DNA from: Limnohabitans sp. MORI2
GTDB lineage: Bacteria > Pseudomonadota > Gammaproteobacteria > Burkholderiales > Burkholderiaceae_C
Direction of reading: 5' to 3'
Assembly (NCBI RefSeq): GCF_027925025.1
Contig: NZ_AP027058.1
Span: forward strand, 1,178,001 to 1,242,000
DNA length: 64,000 bases
The first letter of the stretch is position 1. Each line of letters opens with the position of its first letter. Position numbers and translations under genes: made by a program. This document shows positions 29,601-41,600 of the stretch, piece by piece. The notes under the pieces were generated by a model. The model saw nothing but the letters and a program-made list of their open reading frames with translations. It did no database searches and was not told the DNA's origin.

Positions 29601-32600
29601 AGTTTTTAAAGTCTTTGACAAAGGTGATTGGACAGAAGCCAAGACCATCATCTCCCCCACAGGCGTCGCCGTCAAAGTCATCGCGACCAACAGCGACAAC
29701 GCCATCACCTCTGCTGAACTCAAGGCACTCACTAGCCTGACGGGCGGCAAGCTCAGCTTCACCGGCATCAACCTCCAGCTCAAGGACGTTGCTGAAGCCA
29801 CAGGTCTCACAGCCAAGACTGTGACTGCTTACAAAGCGGTTGGCATCACATCTGTCGATGCTGGCTCTCTCAGTGGTTGGGATGTGAAAACTGTCACTGC
29901 AGTTCAATCTGCTGGTTTGAAGTTTGCCAATGTCAACAGCGCAAAAATCACAGATGCCACAGTCAACTTGAATGACTACCAAGCCATGAAAGGCTTGGGC
30001 TTCACATTCAATGCCACCACGCTCTTGCGTGACAAGGCAGTGGATGGCACTCTGTCAGCACCATCGCTCACAGCTGCTGTTGCTCAGCAATTGTTGGTGG
30101 CCAAAGACATCGGTCTCTCTGGCGTGGTGATCAAAGATGGCAGTTTGTCTGCCAGCACGGCGCTGTCGCTGTCAAAAGCTGGATTGATTGTTAGCAATGT
30201 CTTGGTGTCAGGCAATGTTTCAGTTGACGATGCCTTGGCTTTGCTCAATCCAAGCTCCACCAACAGTGCACCCACATTTGCGGTGAAGGGGTTCTTTAGC
30301 GGCAACACGCTCACCACAACCGCGACCAAGCAAACCATCGACATTGATCAAGCGCTCAAGCTCACCAAAGTGTTGGGCTTGGGCGATGTGCGCATCAAAG
30401 TTGAAGCAGGCAGTGCTGATACCCCTGGGCTGTTACCAAAGTTAGCCACGTTGCTCGCGCAAGATCCAAGCGCTAAATTTGCAACGGGTTCGTTCTTGAC
30501 TTGCGACAGCTTGACGTTGTCACAAGCTAAACAGCTTTTCAGCTTGGGCGGTGGCTTAGTCAGCACGGGCGCAAGCGGCGTAGAGCTCAAGCTCACACTC
30601 GACAGCAGCAACTCGAACTTCAGCGAAATCTTGGGCGTTGCTCAAGCCCTCAAAGTTAAAGTCATCGACTGCGACAGCAAACCACTGACGCTTTCCACCA
30701 CGCAGTACGCGGACTACGTTGCTAGCAAGATCACGCTTGAAAAAGTTTCTGGCAACATCCAACTCACAGTTGCATCGCCAGAAGACATCACCTACGTGGT
30801 GAACAACGCGGTGACTCTCAAAGGCAAAGTTAATCTTGTCACGACAGGTACATCGCTCACACTGACCAATGAGCAGTTTGCGACTTATCAAGCAGCGGGT
30901 GCTGCAGGCGTTAAGTTCGCCAACACTGTAGCCATCAGCGTATCGTTAACGCAAGATCAACTCGATGCATCGAATCTTGCCAGCACACTGGCCACACTCA
31001 AGGCTGCCAACGTGGCAGGTGTTGTGTGTTTGGCTGACAAAGGCTTAAGCAACGCAGCAGTGACTGACTTGATTAAGTCAGGCGTGACAGTGTTGGGTTC
31101 ACCCACACTCAAAGTACAACCCGAGCCAGAAAAAGTCGGTGAGCTGTTCTCCGCTGGTTTCAATGTGCAGGTCACACCCGACCTCACCAACGTCTCCATC
31201 AGCAAGGCGCTTACGCTGGCTGCCATCGATGGCGTTAAAACAGTGTCCTTGGTTTCTGGTGCATCAGAGTTGACGGTTAGCCAGTCGGATTGGCTCAACC
31301 CAAGTGCGCGCGCCATCATTGACAAAGTACTGTTGTCCACCGGCAGCAAACCAGCCATGAACATCACCGGCGTCGAAGCCGGAAAAGTTGAATCCTTGTT
31401 GGCAGAGCAGGGCGTCATCATCAAGCAGTTGGCATTGCAAGCGGGCCAATCCATCATCACCAGCACCTCGCAATGGGATGGTCGTTGGACTGAACTGACT
31501 ACAGGTCAAAACCCTAAAGTCATTGGGCTCGCAGACGCAAATGTCACCATTGCCGGTGTTTCTTCCCAATCTGAAGTTATTCGTCTTGCCAGCCAGACAT
31601 TGGTCGACAAGGTGTACCTGTCCTCTTCTTCAGGCTTCAAGCTCGATGCGAGCAATCTCACGGCAGACGATGTAGCCAGCTTGGCTAAGGTGTACTACGC
31701 GGGTGGAGCTGTCAGTGTGATCAACAGCTTAGCGTTGAAAGACATTGGTTCAGTTACTGAAGATACCAACATCGCTTCGGCAAGTTTGTTTACAAACGAC
31801 CTTTCTGTTGGCAGTTCTACGCTCGCTAAATCGGTCGCGAGCATTCAATATGGCTCCGACTCTTATGAGGTTCGTGCAGACGTTGCAACAAAGGTTTCCA
31901 CGCCTTATGGTGACCTCTTCATCAATGCGGACGGTAGCTACAGTTTCACAACGGGTGGTGCTGCGAATGCATTGGTTGCGAATGCGCAGCAAGATTTGAT
32001 CTTCTCTTATACCGTTAACAACGGTACGACCGTCGAAAGTAGCGCGCTCACCGTTCGTATCAGCGGTGTCAACGACGCACCAGTTGCGACCTTCACAGCT
32101 GCTCAAGCCGTGTTGGAAGACGCCACCATCAGCGGTCAATTGACTTCAACGGATGTGGATACGGTTCACTCGGCTACCTACAGCTTGGTGGGTGATCCGA
32201 TCACAGGTCTAACGATCAACGCAGATGGTTCATGGACATTTGACGCTTCGAGCTACGACAGCCTGTCCAAAGATGCGACATTGCCCATCACGGTCAACTA
32301 CCTTGTGACGGACGATAAGGGCGCAACCAGCACCAACAGCTTCGTCATCACCGTCACGGGTACAAATGATGCGCCGACAGCGACTTTCACAGCTGCGCAG
32401 CCTGTGTTGGAAGACACCACCATCAGCGGTCAATTGACTTCAACGGATGTGGATACGGTTCACTCGGCTACCTACAGCTTGGTGGGTGATCCGATCACAG
32501 GTCTGACGATCAACTCAAACGGTTCATGGACATTTGACGCTTCGAGCTACGACAGCCTGTCCAAAGATGCGACATTGCCCATCACGGTCAACTACCTTGT

Positions 32601-35600
32601 GACGGACGATAAGGGCGCAACCAGCACCAACAGCTTCGTCATCACCGTCACGGGTACAAATGATGCGCCGACAGCGACTTTCACAGCTGCGCAGCCTGTG
32701 TTGGAAGACGCCACCATCAGCGGTCAATTGACTTCAACGGATGTGGATACGGTTCACTCGGCTACCTACAGCTTGGTGGGTGATCCGATCACAGGTCTGA
32801 CGATCAACTCAAACGGTTCATGGACATTTGACGCTTCGAGCTACGACAGCCTGTCCAAAGATGCGACATTCCCCATCACGGTCAACTACCTTGTGACGGA
32901 CGATAAGGGCGCAACCAGCACCAACAGCTTCGTCATCACCGTCACGGGTACAAATGATGCGCCGACAGCGACCTTCACAGCTGCACAGCCTGTGTTGGAA
33001 GACGCCACCATCAGCGGTCAATTGACCTCGACAGATGTGGATACGGTTCACTCGGCTACCTACAGCTTGGTGGGTGATCCGATCACAGGCCTGACGATCA
33101 ACGCAGATGGTTCATGGACGTTTGACGCTTCGAGCTACGACAGCCTGTCCAAAGATGCGCAGTTGCCCATCACGGTCAACTACCTGGTCACCGATGACCT
33201 GGGGCTGACCAGCACCAACAGCTTCGTCATCACCGTCACGGGTACAAATGATGCGCCGACAGCGACTTTCACAGCTGCTCAAGCCGTGTTGGAAGACGCC
33301 ACCATCAGCGGTCAATTGACTTCAACGGATGTGGATACGGCTCATACGGCCACCTACAGCTTGGTGGGTGATCCGATCACAGGCCTGACGATCAACTCCA
33401 ACGGTTCATGGACATTCGATGCTTCGAGCTACGACAGCCTGTCCAAAGATGCGCAGTTGCCCATCACGGTCAACTACCTGGTCACCGATGACCTGGGGCT
33501 GACCAGCACCAACAGCTTCGTCATCACCGTTACGGGTACAAATGACGCACCTCAACTTTCAGTTTCGTCTCAAGCACAAAATGTGACCGAAGACCAAACG
33601 GTTGGCGTCCCATCATTACAGTTGTTGAACGGTGTCGCCACAGATGTGGACTCCACCACCTTATCTATCCAAGGTCCTACCGTCACGGCCTTCATGGTCG
33701 ATTCAGCTGGTAACCATATTTCCACCGTTGCCACATTCCCAAGCGTGCTGCCGCTCACCCCAACAACGGGTGCTGCACTTTGGCTGGATGGCACACAACT
33801 CAAAATTAACCCTGCTGCCGAAGCCTTCCAGTTTTTGAACGATGGTCAAAAACTTGAGGTTTCTGTCAGCTACAAGATTGCAGACATAGATGGCGGTGAG
33901 TCCAGCACCGCCACTGCATCGTTCACTGTGGCTGGCAAGAGCGAAGGCACTAGCTTCAGCGCCAAGGTCATCGATGGTTATGTGCAAGGCGCGCGCGTCT
34001 TCTATGACACAGACGGCGATGGTAAGTACGATGTCGGCGAAGCTTTTGCCATCACCGATGCCGAAGGCAACTACAAGCTCTTTGTGGACAACGACAAACT
34101 CGTTGCAGGCGGCAAAGGCAACCTGATTGCTGAACTTGATTGGAAAGAGGGCGAAGTTGAACACTTCGCCACTGACAAGTTCACCGGCAAGATCCTCACT
34201 GGCGATTTGATTGCGCCTGAAGGCTTCACCTACATCACACCGTTAACCACCTTGGTGGCCTTGACGGTTGAGAAAGGTCAAGACCCAGTGGTTCTGGCCA
34301 AATCCATCGCTAATGGTTTGGGCTTGACAGCGTCATTGCAAAACTACGATCCATTTGCCAGCATGACCAGCACCAACCCTGCGGTTGCTGCTCAAGCCGA
34401 ATTGGTCTTCAAAGCCCAGCAAATGGTGTTCACCGTCATGCAAGCAGCCACCACGGCACTTGTTGAGGCATCACCAACTTTGAGCAACCCGCTGTTGACC
34501 ATGGCCAAAGCCGTGACCAGCGCCATCACCACCGGTAAGCCTGCGGCTGATCTGTCTGACACGCTCAGCGCCGTTAGCACATCAGCCATCAACACCTTGT
34601 TCAAGGGTGATCCCGTGGCGGTGGCTAAGGCTGGTGCGATCATCGACAGCATCAACACCGTCAACGCCCAAATCGACGACAACTACTCCGGCTTGTCAAA
34701 AGCCTTGATCAGCAAAGATCCAGTTGCCATCGCCAAGGCCGAAGCCGCTGCCGGTGTTTCACAAGACTTGCTGATCAGCGCTGTTAAATCGGTTGCCAAG
34801 ACCAATGACATTGCAGTGATTGAGAAAGCTGGATTGACCCAAGCTGCAGTGAGCCAAGCTGTTACGGACGCTGTGGTCTCTGACCCCGACTTGGCAAACG
34901 CCAATTCCATTTACAAGCAAACCTCTGGCAACTTGCTGCAAGCAAGCTTGAAATCACTCGCTGGCAAAACAGCCATCGCAATGGACGGCGTTGCGGTCAA
35001 CCCAGTCACCAAAGACTTTGACGTCAGCATCAACTACGCCACCTCAGGCGATGCAGCTGGTGCGCCAGCTGGAGCGTTGCCAGGCATCACTGCCAAAGAT
35101 GTTGCCCACAAAGCAATCAGTGCTGATGACCTGAATGTCACGCTCAACGTGACAGGTCAGACGCAAGTTAACGAACTGGCTGGCGTGTTTGCCCCAGCCA
35201 ACGCCAGCCTTGGCGCACTTGGTATTGACCATGTCAATCTCAACTTTGCGGATGGCGATGTGGCCAACTTGCTTGATGCAGGTTCCACACTCAACCTCAG
35301 CATCAATGCGCTCGCCACTGAAGGCGTGGATGTCAGCGGCACGATTGACCGCACTGCACAAGATGCACTGCACCTCACAGATACCCAATCCACTGACTTG
35401 GTGTTGGATGGCTTGCACTTTGCCGCAGATGACACCATTGTTTTAGATGTCGACGCCAGCGGCACCAACCTCAACACCAGCCTCAAACAGTTGCAAAAAC
35501 TCGGCGTTGATGCCGTGAGCGTGGCAGGTGGTGTCGATGGCATCAATGTGGATTTGGGCAGCGACTTCAACTTCAGCAGCATGGGCGGCTTGCCAAAGTT

Positions 35601-38600
35601 TGGCGATACCAATGCCGATGGCACACTCACGGCCACAGAGCAAGCTGATTTGCACGTCACCCTCAATGCCACCGGCTCACAACTGGAAGGCATTGCTGAT
35701 AACGCCAGTACCTTTGCCAATGCAGGCATCGACCAAGTCGCCTTCGACCTGACCAGCGAAGGCCAGTTGCAAGACTTGCTCAACAACGATGTCGCGCTGA
35801 ATCAGTTGGTCGTGGGTCAGCTCGACGCTGTGGTCGACTTTGGCAGTGCCAACGTCAATGTGCAATCGCTCGGCATAGACGCACAGGGTGATGTCACCCT
35901 CGAAGTTGCAGCGGCCCAAGGCACACACCTCAGCACCAGCCTCAAAGACCTGCAAAAACTCGGCGTCGATGCCGTGAGCGTGGCAGGTGGCGTTTCTGGC
36001 ATCAATGTGGATTTGGGCTCTGGCTTTGACTTCAATGCAGCCACAGGCGGCGTCACCCTGTTTGGCGATGCCAACGCCGATGGCGTTCTGACTGCCCAAG
36101 AAGACGGTGCGCTGCACGTCACTCTCAACGCCAGCAGCGGTGACTTGGGCCATCTGTCTGACGATGCCGCCGATTTCGCCTTGGCTGGCGTCGACGAAAT
36201 CTTCTTCGATGTCGGCAACGAAGCCGGCCTCACATCCTTACTGACCAACCAAACAGCGCTTGCAGATTTACACAATGCCAGCCTTGACGTCACCGTTGAC
36301 ATCGGTGGCGTACATGTGGGCGTTGATGCGCTGCACTTGGACAGCGGCAAGATCACCCTCGATGCCGAAGGCGCATCACAAGGCACACATCTGAGCACCA
36401 GCCTCAAAGACCTGCAAAAGCTCGGCGTTGATGCCGTGAGCGTCGCAGGTGGCGTGACCGAACTCAATCTCGACTTGGGTTCAGGCTCCGATGCCTTCTC
36501 ATTCTCTGGCTCATCCGTGGTCAGCTTCGAAGGTGACGACAACCTGCGCGTCACCCTCAGCACCACCGATGCAGGCCAAATTGACGATCTTGCCAAGGTG
36601 GCTGGTAACTTGCATGCCGCTGGCATTGATGCTGTCAACCTTGATCTCTCGGGCCAAGGTGGTCTCAACGCGTTGTTGGGTACGGGCACTTTGAGCAGCG
36701 AAATGCAAGCGCTTGATGTTGAGTTGGGCAAACTCGAAGACGCTGGCGTTCAAGCCATCGTTGGCATCAGCCAAGACCAAGCCCAAGAAATCCTCAAAGA
36801 CGCCGCCACTTTCAGCTTCAATGCCGACGACACCGTCGTCATGCACACCGACACGGCTGCCCAAGGCACACACCTGAGCACCAGCCTCAAAGACTTGCAA
36901 AAGTTGGGTGTTGACGCCGTCAGCGTCGCAGCAGGCGTGACAGGTATCAACATCGATTTGGGCGAAGGCTTTAACTTCAACCCAGTCACAGGCGGTGTCA
37001 CCTTGTTTGGTGATACCAACGGTGATGGCACTATCAGCTTGCAAGAAGATGCGGCTCTGCACGTCACCCTCAATGCAAGCCATGCGGACTTGGTTCATTT
37101 GAGCGACATGTCTGCTGACGCTAGCCACTTTGCCTTGGCAGGCGTAGATGAAATTTTCTTCAACGTGGGTGATGAGGCAGGGCTAACCACTTTGCTGGCT
37201 GATCAGCCAGCTTTGAAAGCCTTGGAAGGCGCTAGCTTGGATGTCACCGTTGATTTCGGTGGCGTGCATGTGGGCGTTGATGCGCTGCATTTGGACAGCG
37301 GCAAGATCACCCTCGATGCCGAAGGCGCATCGCACGGCACACACCTGAGCACCAGCCTCAAAGACCTACAAAAACTCGGCGTTGATGCCGTGAGCGTGGC
37401 AGGCGGTGTGGGTGAAATCAGCCTCAACCTCGGCGCTGGTGACTTCACATGGGCCAACGGTTCCGTGGTCAATTTTGAAGGCGATGCCGACTTGCGTGTC
37501 ACCCTCAACAGCACTGACGTGGGGCAGCTAGACGACATCACACTTGCCGCAACTGGTTTGCACACCGCTGGCATCGATGCCGTCAACCTCGATCTCTCTG
37601 GCCAAGGCAGCCTCGACAGCTTGCTCGGCACGGGCAACTTGGTGGACGAAATCGCGTTGCTCGACAAGCAACTCGACACACTCGACCACACAGGCATCCA
37701 AGCCATCGTGGGCATCAGCGACGACCAAGCGCAAGAACTGGTTGCTAAAGCAGCTGACTTCACTTTCGACGCAGACATCACCGCTGCTGTACACGTCGAC
37801 GCAGCCACACACGGCACCCACCTCAGCACCAGCCTAAAAGAGCTGCAAAAGCTGGGTGTTGATGCGGTTAGCGTCGCTGCAGGCGTAAGCGGCATCAACA
37901 TCGATTTAGGCGGTAGCAACGACTCGTTCACTTTGGCCGATGGCACAGTGGCCTTGTTTGGTGATACCAATGCCGACGGCATCCTCAGCGCGCAAGAAGA
38001 CGCTGCATTGCATGTCACCCTCAACACATCTGATGCAGACCTCAGCGACATCAGCGCTGATGGCAACATATTTGCAGCTGCTGGCATCGATGAGGTGACA
38101 TTCCAGCTCGATGCGACTGGCCTCGAAACACTCTTGGGTCAATCCACTGAGCTCGCTGCCTTGCATGTACCCAACCTCGACGTCACCGTTGACTTCGGCA
38201 GCGTTCATGTGGGTGTTGATGCGCTGCACCTGGACGATGGCAAGATCACCCTCGACGCAGCAGGCGCCTCACACGGTACCCACCTCAACACCAGCCTCAA
38301 AGACTTGCAAAAGCTGGGTATCGACGCCGTCAGCGTGGCCGCTGGCGTGCATGACATCAATTTGAACTTGGGTGCTGACACTGAGGGCTTCCAGTTCACG
38401 GGTGGTTCTGACATTCGCATTACCGGCGATGAAGACCTCAACGTCACGCTCAACGTTGCTGATGCATCGCAACTGCATGATGTCGCTGAGTTGGCGTTCC
38501 ACCAAGTTAGCAACATCGGTATCGACGCCGTCAAACTCGACCTCTCAGGTCAAGGTAACCTCGATACCCTGTTGGGTGCTGGCACCCTTAAGCACGACTT

Positions 38601-41600
38601 CGCCGCACTCGAAGCAGATTTGCTCGAAGTGCATAACGATGGCCTGCAATCCATCCTTGGCATCGACCAAGTTCAAGCCGGTGAGTTGCTGGCCCATGGT
38701 TTGAACTTCCAAGCACAAGACACCATCGTGCTCAATGCCTCTGTCGATGCATCGCAAGGCACACATCTGAGCACAAGCCTCAAAGACCTGCAAAAGCTCG
38801 GCGTTGACGCCATCAGCGTTGCAGCTGGTACAGCCGCCATCAACGTCGACATGGGCACAGGCTTCAACATTGACGCCGTAGGCGGCATCGCCTTGTTTGG
38901 CGACACCAACGCCGACGGCACATTGACCGCCCAAGAAGCCGATGCCTTGCACGTCACCCTCAACGCCACAGGCGCTGATTTGGCTGCGTTGTCTGCCGGT
39001 GACAACGCCAGCCAATTTGCCTTGGCCGGCATCGATGAAGTGAGCTTCAAGCTTGACGCACAAGGCCTCGAAACTCTGCTCAGCACAGCCAATGCTGATG
39101 AGTTGGCCGCCTTGAGCGCAGCCAATCTCGACGTCACTGTTGACTTCGGCTCTGCCCACGTTAGCGTCCATGACCTCAGTCTCAATGTGCATGACGACGT
39201 AACCGACGTGGTCATGCATGTCCAAGGCAGCCACCTCAACACCAGCCTCAAAGACCTCCAAAAATTGGGTGTCGATGCGGTGAGCGTTGCTGCAGGCGTG
39301 AGCGAGATCAATTTGGATTTGGGTTCCGATCACGGATTCCAAATCCAAGCTGGATCTTTGCCAGCCTTCGACAGCCAAGACATCCAAGTCACACTCAACG
39401 TCGCTGATGCAGGTCAAGTGGATGAGCTGGCCAACTTCATCGCGAACGATGGCTCGCTCTTCAACGCGGGCATCGATGCCGTCAAACTCGATTTGGCAGG
39501 CGAGGGCAGTCTCGACGCCTTGTTGGGTCGCGGCCAGCTCGGCGCAGACTTCGCAGCTCTGGAGGCCGACTTGGCCACCTTGCGCGGCGACGGAGTCGAT
39601 AGCGTTCACCTCGACACCATCGTGGCGATTGACCAAGCGCAAGCCCAACAACTGGTGAATGCAAATCTGCACTTCAACGGTGCGGACGATGTGTTCCTCA
39701 ACGCCTCTGCAGGCGCTCACGGTACGCATCTGAGCACCAGCCTCAAAGATCTGCAAAAGCTCGGCATTGACGCCGTCAGCGTCGCGGCAGGCACAACCGC
39801 CATCAACTTGGATCTCGGCTCAGGCTTCGATACCAACAATGCCGACGGCTTCACCAGCACCGGCGGCATCGCTCTGTTTGGTGATGCCAACCACGATGGC
39901 CAACTCAGCGTCGATGAAGACAATGGCCTGCATGTCACCCTCAATGCCTTGTCAGGTGATTTGGCAAATCTGTCTTCTACATCCAGCGCATTGAATACCG
40001 CTGGTATTGACGAAATCAGCTTCACGCTCAACAACGAAGCTGATCTTGAGTCACTGTTGGGCAGCAGCAACCTGAACGCACTCAACAACATCGCGCTCAA
40101 CCACATCGATGCCACTGTTGACTTTGGTTCTTCACACATCAATGTGAAAGACCTGAGCTACAACAGCGCGGATGACAAGATCACCTACGACTTGAGCCAT
40201 GCCTCACAAGGCACGCACCTCAACACCAGCCTCAAAGACCTGCAAAAGCTCGGTGTCGATGCCATCACCGTGGGCGCGGCCGTGAGCGATATCAGCTTGG
40301 ATTTGGGTTCTGCATTCTCCTTGAGCAATGCCCAATTCCAAGATGCATCTCTGCCTGTGTTCAGCGGCGGTACAGACCTGCACGTCACCCTCAATGTGGC
40401 CGATGCCACACAACTCGACGCCGTTGCCGCCCTGCATGCCACAGACTTGTTGGCCTCGGGCATCGATGCCGTCAAGTGGGATCTGTCGGGTGAGGGCAGT
40501 CTCGACACCTTGTTGGGTCGTGGTCTGTTGTCGTCTGACCTCAGCCATCTCGAAGCCAGCTTGGCTTCCGTGCGCGACAACACAGCGCTCGACACCGTCA
40601 TCGGCATCGACCAAAGCCAAGCCCACGAGCTGTTAAGCGCAGGTCTGAACTTCACCTTTGACAGCCACGACACTGCCTTGCTCAACGCCTCTGCAGGCGC
40701 ACACGGCACGCACCTGAGCACCAGCCTCAAAGACTTGCAAAAGTTAGGCATCGATGCCGTGACCGTGGCTGCTGGCGTTGGCGAAATCAGCGTGAGCTTG
40801 GGTGCTGACTCTCTGGGCGCACTCTCTGCAACCGGCATGCCCGTGTTTGGCGATACCAATGCCGACGGCTCCCTCAGCTTGGCTGAAGACAACGCCCTCA
40901 AAGTCACCCTCGACGTGGCAGACCTGACGCAAATGGGCCAAGTCAGCGCATTGGACAACCATGTGCTGAGCGATGCAGGCATCGACGCCGTGCGCCTTGA
41001 CCTCATCGGCAGTACCTTTGACCTGTCCTCAGCCTCAGAGTGGACAAACCTTGAAAACGCACTGTCTGCTGTGCGTGCAGATTCGCTCGACGCCATCGTC
41101 GGCATCGACCTCAACCAAGCCGCAGACCTGATCGGTGCAAGCTTTGCGCACTCCTTCGCTGCAGCTGACACCATCACCTTAGACGCCTCTGCCGGTGGCC
41201 ATGGCACACACCTCAGCACCAGCCTCAAAGATCTGCAACGCTTGGGCGTGGATGCTGTCAGCTTCGACCACGACGTCAAGAGCATCCAAGTCGATGGCAC
41301 AGACACACACCTGTTGAGTGCCACGGACATCCCTGAGTTCAACAGCGCTTTGGATGTCACGCTTAACCTTGATAAAGCTTCGTTGCCCGACATCGGTGTA
41401 ATGTCCAAGTCATTGGCCGAAGCCGGCATTGACCACTTGGGCGTGTTCAGCTCTGATGTGAGCGGTGCAGACACTCTCAGCGCCTTGTTTGGCAAGCTCG
41501 ACAGCGGCTTAGACATCACCCTCAAAGTCGACGAAGCACAAACTTGGACGGCGGGCGACAACTTCGCACTCCACGGCATCGATTTGCTTGCAGGCTTCCA

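Noticed and set aside
28471..29982. A 503-codon open frame on the minus strand inside the giant gene
   Set aside because: It is antisense to the repeats of the giant, its protein is Cys/Arg/His-rich without domains, and similar long minus-strand frames recur wherever the repeats recur (for example 38545-39756 and 40185-41633). They are shadows of codon bias.
32074..33543. Possible CRISPR-like or satellite array
   Set aside because: Units are 294 bp, in frame, without spacers, and encode folded adhesin-type domains.
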